64,000 nt of DNA from Shewanella psychromarinicola (GCF_003855155.1 NZ_CP034073.1:4712001-4776000); one strand, 5' to 3'; positions 1 to 8,373 are shown, counted from the stretch's first letter. Made by a program: numbers and translations. The notes: generated by a model from the letters alone, not told the origin.

Positions 1-434
1 TTCTAAAATGCTCGACATAACACAGCCTTGTAGTTAACTGTTACTCAAAAGGATAAAATTGTTGGTTAACATTATAGTGAACCTTGGTTTAATATAATAC
101 GCTTGCTAGCTATTTTAACCTCAACCTGGATAAGAGAGGGGATAAATCGTTAAAAATGGGTTTATTTCAAGTCTGCAATATCAAACATGCCATGTGTTTT
201 GCTAATAAAGGTGCACTCACATGTTAACAATAGTGTTAGTCGCCGCGCCAATAGCGGGCCTATTGTGAGTCGATACAAGGTGAATAGCCGAACAAAGGGC
301 CATTTGATAACCGTTACTGTCTCTAATTTACCCCCAATTTACCCCCAATTGAGGTTTTCATCAGACGAACATGACACATTCTGGGCAAACCATCAGCAGC
401 CTAGCAAATACCTATCAAATTATTGAATTAAAAG
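1..434. other. Non-coding left edge, no gene recognised
   Basis: I see no convincing gene here. The only sizeable open frame (187-426, plus) has no recognisable family, no good ribosome site and a composition like untranslated DNA. Around 330-351 the 11-mer AATTTACCCCC occurs twice in tandem. The stretch probably holds the end of the intergenic space between an unseen left neighbour (in relatives often cheV) and flgA. Confidence 0.5.
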
Positions 435-452
435 TGGGCATGCAACTTGCTT
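435..452 (+). promoter_or_regulatory. Candidate sigma-54 (-24/-12) promoter for flgA
   Basis: The sequence has GG at 437-438 and GC at 449-450, exactly 10 bases apart, within GGGCATGCAACTTGCT. This matches the sigma-54 pattern (TGGCACG-N4-TTGC) closely, including the full TTGCT box. It lies about 175 bp before the flgA start. Middle flagellar genes of polarly flagellated Vibrio and Shewanella are commonly RpoN-dependent, which supports the call. Confidence 0.5.
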
Positions 453-626
453 TAACTTTTACTAAGTTAACACTTACAGTGAACTGACACTTTTTTGACG
501 AAAGGGAAATGTTATTATCATGCCCTCACCTCATTTTTAGCTTATTGCGTATGCAGAGATTACTCGCATATTTTTCGTTCTCCAAAGTATAGGTGCATTC
601 TGGCAACACAAGCTAGGATCTTCATT

Positions 627-1334
627 ATGAAAGTATTTTTTTTATGTTTTTTGTGCTCAATGACGCTTTCTTTGCCAGCATTTGCTAGCGAAGAGATAGT
701 AACACCTAAACTATCGGCCATTTATACGTTAGCTAAAGAGGTGGTCGCAAAAAAAATTGATGCCGACGCCAACGCTAAGGTGCAAATTACCCCACAAAAT
801 CTTGAAGGTCGTCTTAGTCCACCGCGCTGCTATCCACCGATTAATGCCGAACTCGCCAGTGAAAGAGCCATTAGTCGAAATAACATGGTAAAACTAAGTT
901 GTATCAGCCCAGACTATGACTATCCATGGCAAATGTATCTCTCTGTTCGAGTTGAAATACAATACCCTGTCGTGGTGGCTAACCAGCTACTGTCTCCAGA
1001 CCAAATTATTGCTCCACATCACTTAAACATCATGTATGTTGACCAATATAGTTTAAGAGGCCACTTTTTTTCTGATACCCACACATTAATCGGTTCGCGA
1101 GTGAAACGTCGCGTGGCAAAAGACTCACCTGTATTGAGTAATAACCTGTGTTTTGTGTGCAAAGGTGACTCGGTTTCCATCTACGCTAGAACCGCTAATG
1201 TTCAAATAAAAACCCTTGGTGAAGCACTGCGTGACGGCAATCTTGATGACGTCATCAGGGTGAAAAACAGTAACACGAGTAAACAATTTGATGCGGTGGT
1301 GGTTGGGGTTGGCGAAGTTGAAGTAAGAATGTAA
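627..1334 (+). CDS. flgA: FlgA, flagellar basal body P-ring formation chaperone
   Basis: FlgA is a periplasmic protein that helps FlgI assemble into the P ring around the flagellar rod. I start it at ATG 627, giving 235 aa, because a clean Sec signal peptide follows at once (MKVFFLCFLCSMTLSLPAFA, cleavage before SEEI). The open frame continues upstream to a TTG at 495, but that would bury the signal peptide behind about 44 residues. The middle and C-terminal part fits the SAF/FlgA fold, with the usual ending in which an RVKNSNTSK segment precedes VVGVGEVEVR. flgM and flgN follow on the same strand, the normal order in Vibrio and Shewanella. A candidate sigma-54 promoter lies upstream at 435-452. 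Confidence 0.93.
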   Translation: MKVFFLCFLCSMTLSLPAFASEEIVTPKLSAIYTLAKEVVAKKIDADANAKVQITPQNLEGRLSPPRCYPPINAELASERAISRNNMVKLSCISPDYDYPWQMYLSVRVEIQYPVVVANQLLSPDQIIAPHHLNIMYVDQYSLRGHFFSDTHTLIGSRVKRRVAKDSPVLSNNLCFVCKGDSVSIYARTANVQIKTLGEALRDGNLDDVIRVKNSNTSKQFDAVVVGVGEVEVRM

Positions 1335-1342
1335 ACTAGGAC

Positions 1343-1369
1343 TAAAGTTTTTTCCAACAGTGCCGATAA
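1343..1369 (+). promoter_or_regulatory. Sigma-28 (FliA) promoter of flgMN
   Basis: TAAAGTTT (1343-1350), an 11-base spacer and GCCGATAA (1362-1369) match the flagellar sigma-28 consensus perfectly. It sits 39 bp before the flgM start codon. It implies that the anti-sigma factor FlgM is made under the sigma factor it inhibits, the known feedback arrangement. Confidence 0.92.
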
Positions 1370-1408
1370 TCTGTTTGAAGAACCTAATACATTACGCTGG
1401 AGCCTCCA

Positions 1409-1738
1409 ATGGCAATTGACATTAAGCATAACACTGCGGCTAATACCCAAATGCGCACTGCACGTGACACGCAGTCTGCTAAGCAATCTAATACTGCTGT
1501 GGCTCAAAAATCCGCGGCACCGGTTAAAGCCGATTCCGTTAGCATCACCGCTCAAGCTCACCAGCTTCAGAGCGCGCAAGCAAAAATGGAAGCGACACCT
1601 GAAGTTGACCAAAAAAAGGTCGCAGAAATTAAGCTCGCTATCTCTGAAGGACGCTATAAAGTCGACCCAGAAAAGCTTGCTGCGAATATTGCCAGCTTTG
1701 AAGCAGAGCTAAGCAGTCTATCGTTTGACAAAGAGTAG
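1409..1738 (+). CDS. flgM: FlgM, anti-sigma-28 factor
   Basis: FlgM binds and inhibits FliA (sigma-28) until the hook-basal body is complete and FlgM is exported. The 109-aa product has the expected layout: a disordered, polar N-terminal half (roughly residues 1-50, rich in Q, T, A and S), then the FliA-binding helices. In these, DQKKVAEIKLAISEGRYKVD (about 66-85) is the conserved FlgM helix-turn motif and EKLAANIASFEAEL forms the last helix. The length is normal for the family. A perfect sigma-28 promoter lies 39 bp upstream and the flgN chaperone gene follows about 100 bp downstream. Confidence 0.93.
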   Translation: MAIDIKHNTAANTQMRTARDTQSAKQSNTAVAQKSAAPVKADSVSITAQAHQLQSAQAKMEATPEVDQKKVAEIKLAISEGRYKVDPEKLAANIASFEAELSSLSFDKE

Positions 1739-1839
1739 CCGTTAAACGTTACTCTTTAATTTGTTTTAACGACACACAGATAATAGGTGCTAACTTGCAT
1801 CATAGATAAGTGTCAGTTAACAAAACCAATGAGTAATTT

Positions 1840-2313
1840 ATGACAGAGCTAAATGAAGAGCTAAATAAACAACCAAGCGAACAACCAAACGATGAGCTAC
1901 GTGCACTGTTAGAGACCCAAAATCAGACCTTAGCACAGCTAAAACTGCTTATTGTTGAAGAAAAAGCCGCATTAACAAACCAAGATGCCGACAAACTACT
2001 GACGCTTTCCAAAGACAAAACCCAGTGCTTAATCAATATGAAAGCGACTGACGAAAAACTGGCTCAACACCCCCAGCACGCCCTGCTTACCACAGCTCCT
2101 GGACTGGTACAAAAAGTCGCCCAGGCCAAATCTATTCTCGCAGAATGCAAAGACATTAATAGCCAGAATGCCAGCTTAATTGAACACAATATCGCCAGCC
2201 TAAATCGATTTGCCCAAGCATTGCAAGCCAGCCGTAATGCATCAAGTTTAACCTACAATGACAAAGGCAAAACCTCCACCATTTCAACACTCGGTAATGA
2301 TTTTACAGCCTAA
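1840..2313 (+). CDS. flgN: FlgN-family flagellar export chaperone
   Basis: FlgN is the cytosolic chaperone that delivers hook-filament junction proteins FlgK and FlgL to the flagellar export gate. The 157-aa product is almost entirely helical. It shows long amphipathic stretches (about 20-80 and 95-140) and the FlgN-like core in which LLETQNQTLAQLKLLIVEEKAAL is followed by a second helix with LLTLSKDKTQCL. The N-terminus carries a short repetitive acidic/Gln run (ELNEELNKQPSEQPNDEL). Position directly after flgA-flgM is diagnostic for this poorly conserved family. Right after its stop the DNA turns into repeats, so the locus seems to be interrupted here. Confidence 0.88.
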   Translation: MTELNEELNKQPSEQPNDELRALLETQNQTLAQLKLLIVEEKAALTNQDADKLLTLSKDKTQCLINMKATDEKLAQHPQHALLTTAPGLVQKVAQAKSILAECKDINSQNASLIEHNIASLNRFAQALQASRNASSLTYNDKGKTSTISTLGNDFTA

Positions 2314-2324
2314 TAAAGCCTAGA

Positions 2325-2443
2325 GAGCAACAGCCTAGAGCGCTGCTAGGACGCTTCGCGGCTAGAGGCTATAAAATCTGAGCAACAGCCTAGAGCGCTT
2401 CGCTGCTAGGACGCTTCGCGGCTAGAGACTATAAAATCTGAGC
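2325..2443. repeat. Two tandem copies of a 55-60 bp CTAG/CGCTTCGC-rich repeat
   Basis: Copy 1 begins at 2325 and copy 2 at 2380. Both run through GAGCAACAGCCTAGAGCGC, GCTAGGACGCTTCGCGGCTAG and TATAAAATCTGAG. Copy 2 has an extra TTCGC and one substitution. The motifs CTAG and CGCTTCGC/GCGAAGCG are shared with the 37-bp array just downstream, read on the other strand. It is non-coding and sits directly behind flgN. Confidence 0.85.
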
Positions 2444-2512
2444 CGCATCCGATAACAAGCGAATAAACGGAAAAAATAAAGCGGAAGGCATAGAGGCTAT
2501 AAAGTCTTAACA

Positions 2513-2736
2513 GCGAAGCTGTTCTTAGCAGGACGTAGTCCGCCCTAGCAGCGAAGCGACCCTAGCTGGACGTAGTCCGCCCTAGCAGCGAAGCGACCCT
2601 AGCTGGACGTAGTCCGCCCTAGCAGCGAAGCGACCCTAGCAGGACGTAGTCCGCCCTAGCAGCGAAGCGATACTAGCAGGACGTAGTCCGCCCTAGCAGC
2701 GAAGCGATACTAGCAGGACGTAGTCCGCCCTAGAAC
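2513..2736. repeat. 37-bp tandem repeat array, about six units
   Basis: The marker GCGAAGC recurs at 2513, 2551, 2588, 2625, 2662 and 2699, spaced 38, 37, 37, 37 and 37 bp. Each unit consists of CCTAGCAGCGAAGCGAC, then CCTAGCWGGACGTAGTCCGC. The second half contains the perfect palindrome GGAC-GTA-GTCC and the unit is punctuated by CTAG twice. Units differ at only a few positions (CTGG or CAGG, GACC or GATA). There are no unique spacers, so it is not a CRISPR array. Related half-units occur again at 34780-35131. Confidence 0.92.
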
Positions 2737-2748
2737 CTAGCAGGTGAG

Positions 2749-3306
2749 TTACTGAGCTAGCATTGCCTGGCGTAAACTTTGTTGCGCAGACTCTTCACCT
2801 AACCAAATGTTAAGTAATACCTGACGAAAAGCCTCTCCAGCAATATCACCTTGAACTTGACCATTTTTAATGCTGCTCACGCCCTTGCCTTTTTGGGTCA
2901 CAAAAGTAAATTGATCCCCGTCGACAACGTCGTAAGCAAATTGTTGAGTGAAATGTTCAATCTCTTTGGCAATAAAATGGGTGTCATTGTCGGTAGCAGT
3001 CTCAAAACCTTTCGTAATGCCGTCACGCATTCTCTCTGAGGTGGCCATCGAAGAAGTAATGGTTAATTGGATTACCGCTATAGGCTGAGCGAGCACATCT
3101 TCAAGCGTATAAACTTTGGTAGGTAAGTACAAACTGGCTACATAAATATCCATAAAAAATTTACTGCGCACGCCCGCACCATTTAATATTAATGGTTGCT
3201 CTGCAACATTCATTTGCTCAGCAACATCAACATCGGCAATCATTCTTGCTTGCACCAACAACGGCAGCGTCAACACTAAACAGCCAATTAAAGCTAATAA
3301 CTTCAT
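2749..3306 (-). CDS. Secreted chalcone isomerase-like protein
   Basis: This 185-aa protein has a signal peptide (MKLLALIGCLVLTLPLLVQA, cleavage before RMIAD) and then a chalcone isomerase-like domain (CHI/Chalcone_3 type). Supporting motifs are LILNGAGVRSKFFMDIYVASLYLP (about 40-63), the typical first strands of this fold, and the C-terminal FRQVLLNIWLGEES. Bacterial members are periplasmic and mostly of unknown function. Homology does not imply flavonoid chemistry. It stands alone, minus strand, with its 3' end only 13 bp from the 37-bp repeat array. There is no obvious operon partner. Confidence 0.8.
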   Translation of the reverse strand: MKLLALIGCLVLTLPLLVQARMIADVDVAEQMNVAEQPLILNGAGVRSKFFMDIYVASLYLPTKVYTLEDVLAQPIAVIQLTITSSMATSERMRDGITKGFETATDNDTHFIAKEIEHFTQQFAYDVVDGDQFTFVTQKGKGVSSIKNGQVQGDIAGEAFRQVLLNIWLGEESAQQSLRQAMLAQ

Positions 3307-3455
3307 CTAAACTCTCTAAAAAAAAACAATATAAATAACCACTGTATAAACCATTACAACATGAACGACTGCAATATCAGCCATTCATCCCATTAATTTG
3401 CTCAATTATTAGCTCAATTATTAGCTTAAGTACGCTTAGATTAACGACTCATAAA

Positions 3456-3935
3456 CTAACCACGAACGCCTAACTTATATTGGCCATTTTGTTGAAACAT
3501 CAACGCTTGCTTGTGCTTTGGCGCCATTAAAATAGGACCATCATCAAAAAATAAAAAACTCTTCCAATTGCGCACGAACACACACCAGCGCGTTTCAATG
3601 ATTTGGTACTTTTCATAGCAAAAATATACAACCGTATCATCAGGCCATTGAATATGTTTAGTAATCGCTTCAGGCATCGCAATATCATCAGAGTCCCACG
3701 CCGATTGCCAATGATCCGTTGCAGTCCAAGCATCTTGCTTTGCTGGCCAATCACCTTTCTCGAATAGTTCCGCACGGCTGCTTTTATTGCTTATCCACTT
3801 ATCCCACACTTCCATGGCACTTTTATCGGTCAGTGGTTTAATCAAGGCCTTATCATCATCTGACACAGGCAAATCTTTATGGTTAAAAATCCACTTACGC
3901 TTATAAAGATCAAACGGAATATATGAATATGACAA
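3456..3935 (-). CDS. DUF2947 family protein
   Basis: This is a 159-aa soluble protein with no signal peptide or membrane segment. It is rich in Trp (WIFNHKDLP, VWDKWISNKS, WKSFLFFDDGP) and in my reading matches the DUF2947 family found in Shewanella, Vibrio and relatives. No catalytic motif is visible and no function is known to me. The gene is monocistronic on the minus strand, about 150 bp upstream of the chalcone isomerase-like gene. Its start ATG at 3935 is preceded by an acceptable AGGAGC-like site. Confidence 0.7.
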   Translation of the reverse strand: MSYSYIPFDLYKRKWIFNHKDLPVSDDDKALIKPLTDKSAMEVWDKWISNKSSRAELFEKGDWPAKQDAWTATDHWQSAWDSDDIAMPEAITKHIQWPDDTVVYFCYEKYQIIETRWCVFVRNWKSFLFFDDGPILMAPKHKQALMFQQNGQYKLGVRG

Positions 3936-4449
3936 ACAATTGCTCCTAGCAACTAAAAATGAAACGCAATTATAGCGCTAAAGCGGATCAGACTGCGATA
4001 GCAACAGAGATAAATGATCTGCCAATTTACCAAAAAAAATTATCAAAAAAGATAATCAAAAAAAATGCCAATCGAAAAGATAATCAAAAAATTAATCAAG
4101 GATCATAGCCGCCATAACCAACACGTGGCGAAAGGTAAACGCGATGTATTTCCCAGTCGGCACAGCCAATCAGCTAACCTAATAGCAATAGCAAAAGGAA
4201 TCGATAACGCGGATAAAGGCCGCGGTGGCATTGCATCACCAAACGCGCAGCGCGCTGTTGTTATACAGCGCGGCACTGAAAAATCTTTTTAAGCCGCCAG
4301 TGTCAGGATTGTAGTCACCATTGATGATTACGGTGCACCATAGCAAGCTAGTGTGTTATGCATGGCGGTAATACAATACTTCATGATGTCAATCACCAGC
4401 AAATCGTGAGGTCATAATCACCTGTCGATAGACAGAGATTTAAGCAAGA
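3936..4449. other. Gene-poor, degenerate spacer
   Basis: I can support no intact gene. Around 4035-4100 there is a degenerate repeat of GATAATCAAAAAA (several copies). The 75-codon open frame at 4065-4292 begins inside that repeat and looks accidental. The stretch leads straight into the integrase remnant and probably consists of decayed mobile DNA. Confidence 0.5.
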
Positions 4450-4642
4450 GTCAGTATCACAGCAAACAAACACCTATGCCCTCTTAGATATTGAACATGT
4501 TAGAGCTGCGTTGGGGATGACTACGGCGCATTTGTTAGGGACTGATGCGCAAGTGTCTAAGATTGACAGAATAGAGCAGCGCTCGGCAGATGAGAGTCGA
4601 GAGCCAGTAGAAAGCACGAGCAGTTTTAACTTAAGTCTTTGA
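4450..4642 (+). pseudogene. 3' remnant of a tyrosine recombinase (integrase)
   Basis: From 4472 the plus strand reads TYALLDIEHVRAALGMTTAH then LLGTDAQVSKIDRIEQ and ends at TGA 4640-4642. The intact integrase at 8402-9721 ends TYAHLDVEQVRAELGITTAQ, LLGTDMQESKVDR, so this is clearly the C-terminus of a close relative, including the catalytic-tyrosine region. Just upstream (4451-4471), residues equivalent to SITAS are still recognisable but about 4 extra bases break the frame. Nothing recognisable remains further upstream. It marks an older, decayed island in the same orientation. Confidence 0.85.
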
Positions 4643-4957
4643 TTGTTGGAGTGTCACCATGTTCCATTACAGAACCTATGCCATTATCACTAGCAGTGAT
4701 ATCCGAATACATTTTGCTAGTGCCAATGATTTGATGATTAGCCGCTTTGAGATGGAAATAGGGCTTAGCATTTTTAGCGGTTACTTTGGAAAATTTTGAT
4801 TCATCTTGGGAATTATTTTGAACTGACCCGATACCATTGCTTGCACCACTTTTTGCACTGTATAGCTCACTAGTAAGAAGACCTCTACATTTCCAGCCTT
4901 CAGAACAAACTTAAATTGATCATTGCTGCTTTTGCTTAACTCATACCATCCAGACAT
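4626..4957 (-). pseudogene. YegP/DUF1508 family gene with one frameshift
   Basis: Read on the minus strand from ATG 4957 the product begins MSGWYELSKSSNDQFKFVLK. After a one-base loss near 4875 it continues TSELYSAKSGASNGIGSVQN, KFSKVTAKNAKPYFHLKAAN and HQIIGTSKMY to a stop at 4626-4628. This is the tandem-repeat DUF1508 (YegP) family, small stand-alone proteins of unknown function. At 332 nt the gene is one base short of a 110-codon protein plus stop, the family's usual size. Everything except the frameshift is intact, so the damage is recent or a sequence error. Its 3' end overlaps the integrase remnant convergently. Confidence 0.85.
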
Positions 4958-5693
4958 AAATTAACTCCTTTATAGTTATGATAACGAGCAAACCTAGACT
5001 CTTTTTAACACCAATATGATTTTAGCCCTTCACTTAATAATAGCTTTATTAATTTCGGTGTATTTTTATTTTAGCACTGGTATTCAAGCCCAAATCAAAA
5101 TTATATTTTTACTTTTTATCATTACCTTAAGCTAATTTACTGTTCAGGGAAGTATATAAACAACTTTTAACCAGCATGTTGTTATTCGGGCCATTGTTAT
5201 CAGTAATGGGAGTCGTTATTGGTGTAATGTGTGGGATGAACTAACGATAACGTGCTTAACACCCAGGGTAACCGCACGAGTGCTTGTTTTTTGAACGCTA
5301 CGTTTAACCTGCAAACAAAAAACAAAAAATCATCCAAGCTATGAAGACTTTATGAACCATAATAATTCATTAAATAAACTAATTCTGTTCAAAAAACGTT
5401 CGCGATCTCGCCCTGGCTTAACACCGTCTCCAAGTTTAATGAGTTTATTGAACGGCAATGAATTTTTTATATGAGGTCATAGGATAAGATTTAACACATG
5501 TTAATGTCTTAGAGTGTACTTAGCGTCTCTTGTAAGCTGTCGTTTTTGGCATGCCCATTGAGCAATGTTGTCATGTTTTAGTTTTAATAGAAAATGATTA
5601 ACAATGCAGCTCAATGTCCATGATCGGATACAAACTATCGAAAAAGCGAAGCTTTAAAGAATACTTTAATAAACAGGGTGTTAGCATAAGTAT
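4958..5693. other. Unassigned spacer between two pseudogenes
   Basis: About 735 bp with no gene I can defend. A short frame MLLFGPLLSVMGVVIGVMCG starts at 5176 but has no good ribosome site or context. The sequence is AT-rich and carries scattered stop codons in all frames. It probably represents further decayed mobile DNA. Confidence 0.4.
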
Positions 5694-6360
5694 TTAACTT
5701 TTAGCCACTTCAGTTCGGCCTGTTTCTAACACTTTCTTAAGTAGGATGTTTTCATCCATGTCCTTTTTCTTCCCTTAGATGCAACGCGACCTTTTAGAGG
5801 TTATTTCCTGAGCACATTAAGTGCTATCTGACGTAGTATTCCTATATTTTTTACACTATGACCTTTGTAAATTTAGAGTGCGTCTTCATTCATGGTCAGA
5901 TCTAGCACCCAATGCAAGCTATTTTATACAACCCAATGTTGACGAACGGCTTCGGGAAACTTGTCTTCAATCAGCTTTGCTGAACTAATGTTATAATGGT
6001 ATTCCAAGCTAGCTTCTTGTCCTTTTTCTTGACGATAACTCATGCTTATCTCAATCGTTTTTAATCTAGCCCAATCAGAAAAATCCTTGTTGAGTTGTTA
6101 GCCAATAAAACCTGACTACTTCTGGCTTCGATCCTCCCACGATTATTCTCTATCTTTAGGTTGGATGGCTCAGTACTTCAAAAATATTTAAACATCTCCG
6201 TTATCACTTTATTGAAAGATTTTTGATTACCTTTCACAGCAAGAAAATAGGCGCATTTTTGAGTAATGATTGTTTTAGTTCTTTCTTTTTAGCAACCCAT
6301 CGCATCAATAGAAACGAGAGCACCTTTAATATCATGTAACTTAAGAAATTAGGGGGATTA
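5694..6360 (-). pseudogene. Degenerate ISAs1-family transposase
   Basis: The minus strand retains the C-terminal two thirds of an ISAs1-type (H-repeat-like DDE) transposase across several frameshifts and stops. In order I can read DIKGALVSIDAMGC-stop-K, CAYFLAVKGNQKS, IENNRGRIEARSSQVL, ISMSYRQEKGQEASLEYHYN, ISSAKLIEDKFPEAVRQHW, SLHWVLDLTMNEDAL and KNIGILRQIALNVLRK, ending at a stop at 5694-5696. The AVKGNQ and LHWVLD blocks are hallmarks of this family. At least three in-frame stops (after AMGC, in the HW-NSLHW region and after MNEDAL) make it dead. The N-terminal part is missing and I could not find terminal inverted repeats. Confidence 0.88.
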
Positions 6361-6443
6361 CGCTAATTTCAATAGATTTTTTTTCGGTCCTTAATCTAAT
6401 ATGTTATTTTGAACAAAATAGAACTTTCTTGGGGAAGCTAAAA

Positions 6444-7916
6444 ATGAGTATAAAGAGTAATATGGCCAGAGCCGAGGCATTATTTCGTCAAAAAGAGTAT
6501 GCTGAGTCACTCTCCTTGTGTACAAAAATTATTGAGAAAAAACCAAAACTGGCTAATGCCATCCATTTAACTGCCTTGAATTATTATGCACTTGGACAAT
6601 TTGCACCTGCGATAGCAGAATTTCAAAAAGCCATTGCGATTAACAGCCAGCTTTCATCATTCCATAGTAACTTAGGCAATGTTTATCTAGACCAAGAGAG
6701 TTTTGTTGAAGCGAGTCGGTGTTTCGAAAAAGCACTTAATCTTGAACCACTTTTACCTGAACCTAACTACAATCTTGCTATCTGTCTGCACAACCAGCGC
6801 AACTACTCATTAGCAGAAAACTTTTGCAAGAAAGCCATCCTGCAAGATGCCACAAATTCTGACTTCTACCTTCATTTAGGTGTCATCTACTATGATCAAG
6901 GTCAGTTTGACAATGCCGCTAAGGCGCTAGTTAAAGCACTTGAAGTAGAGAATAAGCACAAGAAAGGAAGAACACACCTCGACGCCTATTGGCAATTATT
7001 CAGCTTACATCTCAGTCAACACCGCTACCAAGATGCACTTGAAGTTGCCGATCTTGGCATACAAAGCCAGCAACTTTCAGAGCAACAACTCTGCACTTTG
7101 CTCATCGGCAAGGCCATCATCTATTTTCTATTTAACCATTTAGATGAAGCCAAGCACACATTACAGCTGAGCGAAATCATTCATCAGTTTCCCTCACAGC
7201 CAAAATACTTGAAAAATTTCAGTGTATTTCACCATTACATTAAAAATCTTATAGCACTGTATGAGAGCGGCGAATATAAAGATTGTTATAACCTTGTTAA
7301 CGACGCCACAAAAATGTACTTCATCTCTGAAAGTCATGGATTCGCGCCCAACCGAACATCAATTCAATACAAAGACCAAAACTATGAAGTCAATTCTCTT
7401 TTCATAATGGGCGCTAAGGTTATTCACTTTGTTACCGAGGAAGAAAATAAATACCAAGTGAGTCTTGTATCATTACTACAAGACCTTGCTCCAGGTTCCA
7501 AAGTGGTGGTTGCATTTGGGGAAATTGATTGCCGACCGGACGAAGGAATTTACAGCTATAGTTTGAAATCAAAACGAGATTACAAGGACGTGATTGATGA
7601 TATGCTGTCAAAATATGTGAATGCACTAAAAAATCTTGCAGACTCTTTTGACATTGAAATTATTCTCTACGGCGTACCAGCTCCACACCCTCAAAGCATT
7701 GAGATATTACCGCCGTCTGAGCAACAACGGTTCAAAGATATCGTTGCTTACTATAACCTTGCGCTTGCAAATGCATGTCAGTCTTTAAACATCAAGCTAC
7801 TCGACGTATATGCGCTAACGAACAAGGATGGACAAAGTAACCTACAGCACCATATCGATAACTATCATCTATCGCCTAAAACGGTACCTACACTGTTCAA
7901 TCTACAGAGTCAATAA
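6444..7916 (+). CDS. TPR-repeat protein with C-terminal SGNH hydrolase-like domain
   Basis: This is a 490-aa cytosolic-looking protein with no signal peptide. Residues about 1-190 form consecutive tetratricopeptide repeats (for example AIHLTALNYYALGQFAPAIA, SNLGNVYLDQESFVEASRCF, LHLGVIYYDQGQFDNAAKAL). A helical linker follows. The C-terminal 175 residues look like an SGNH/GDSL-type fold: FISESHGF (block I position), VVVAFGEIDCR (block III-like) and DNYHLSP (the D-x-x-H position). TPR-SGNH fusions with a GEIDCR motif occur in polysaccharide and glycosylation loci, but the substrate is unknown. I use ATG 6444 because GGGGAAG lies 6 bp before it; the open frame extends to a TTG at 6429. It sits between the transposase remnant and attL, so it may be cargo of an older element. 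Confidence 0.7.
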   Translation: MSIKSNMARAEALFRQKEYAESLSLCTKIIEKKPKLANAIHLTALNYYALGQFAPAIAEFQKAIAINSQLSSFHSNLGNVYLDQESFVEASRCFEKALNLEPLLPEPNYNLAICLHNQRNYSLAENFCKKAILQDATNSDFYLHLGVIYYDQGQFDNAAKALVKALEVENKHKKGRTHLDAYWQLFSLHLSQHRYQDALEVADLGIQSQQLSEQQLCTLLIGKAIIYFLFNHLDEAKHTLQLSEIIHQFPSQPKYLKNFSVFHHYIKNLIALYESGEYKDCYNLVNDATKMYFISESHGFAPNRTSIQYKDQNYEVNSLFIMGAKVIHFVTEEENKYQVSLVSLLQDLAPGSKVVVAFGEIDCRPDEGIYSYSLKSKRDYKDVIDDMLSKYVNALKNLADSFDIEIILYGVPAPHPQSIEILPPSEQQRFKDIVAYYNLALANACQSLNIKLLDVYALTNKDGQSNLQHHIDNYHLSPKTVPTLFNLQSQ

Positions 7917-8208
7917 TCTTGAATTGTTTTAATCAATAGGCCGTTGCTGTGAAGTATAAGAAAGAAGCAATACAACATCATCGGTATTTACAAAAGATTC
8001 GAAGATATCACTCATATATATCATTTCTTAATATACATACTCATAAACTATGAAGAATGGACGTTAATATCTATGATTTGAATCAAACAGTTGAAAAGGA
8101 GTTTTTATAAAAAGCTAAAAATAAAATTCTAAAAAAGGGTGTTCCTATGGCGGTATAGTATTTTCATATTCAGTAAACTACTGATAAACAAGAGTGGAAA
8201 GCCTTATA

Positions 8209-8223
8209 TGGTCTCCCCACAGG
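8209..8223. other. Left attachment site (attL)
   Basis: TGGTCTCCCCACAGG is identical to the last 15 bases of the tRNA-Arg gene read from the far end of the element. The flanking bases differ on both sides, as expected for a crossover core duplicated on integration. The 290 bp to its left (7917-8208) hold no gene I can see. Confidence 0.88.
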
Positions 8224-8351
8224 TGAGCTATGGCGAGATTAACCAGAATTGACCAAAGTTAACCAATCTATATATATCAACACCTTATATCATTATTTCG
8301 TTTTTTGACATTAACCAAAATTACTGTAAATTAGTCTAAATTAACCCCCGC

Positions 8352-8373
8352 GGTGGCACAGGGGCGGCACAGG
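8352..8373. repeat. Left paired 11-bp arm-type repeats
   Basis: Two adjacent 11-mers, GGTGGCACAGG and GGCGGCACAGG, form a 22-bp block that is repeated perfectly, in the same orientation, at 18766-18787 near the other end of the element. It lies 28 bp before the integrase start. Short repeated blocks just inside both att sites are typical arm-type binding sites for tyrosine recombinases. They could also take part in integrase autoregulation. Confidence 0.75.

Noticed and set aside
187-426. 79-codon open frame before flgA
   Set aside because: No family, no ribosome site, and it spans a duplicated AATTTACCCCC run; more likely chance in non-coding DNA.
495-626. N-terminal extension of flgA from TTG 495
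   Set aside because: It would place 44 unrelated residues before a normal signal peptide; ATG 627 is far better.
1202-1612. 136-codon minus-strand frame
   Set aside because: Shadow of flgA and flgM; the plus-strand genes explain the region.
2513-2736. Possible CRISPR array
   Set aside because: The units are directly adjacent without unique spacers and no cas genes are near.
4065-4292. 75-codon open frame
   Set aside because: Begins within a simple GATAATCAAAAAA repeat, no homology recognised, no ribosome site.
5176-5244. Short hydrophobic frame MLLFGPLLSVMGVVIGVMCG
   Set aside because: No ribosome site or context; one of many short frames in decayed AT-rich DNA.
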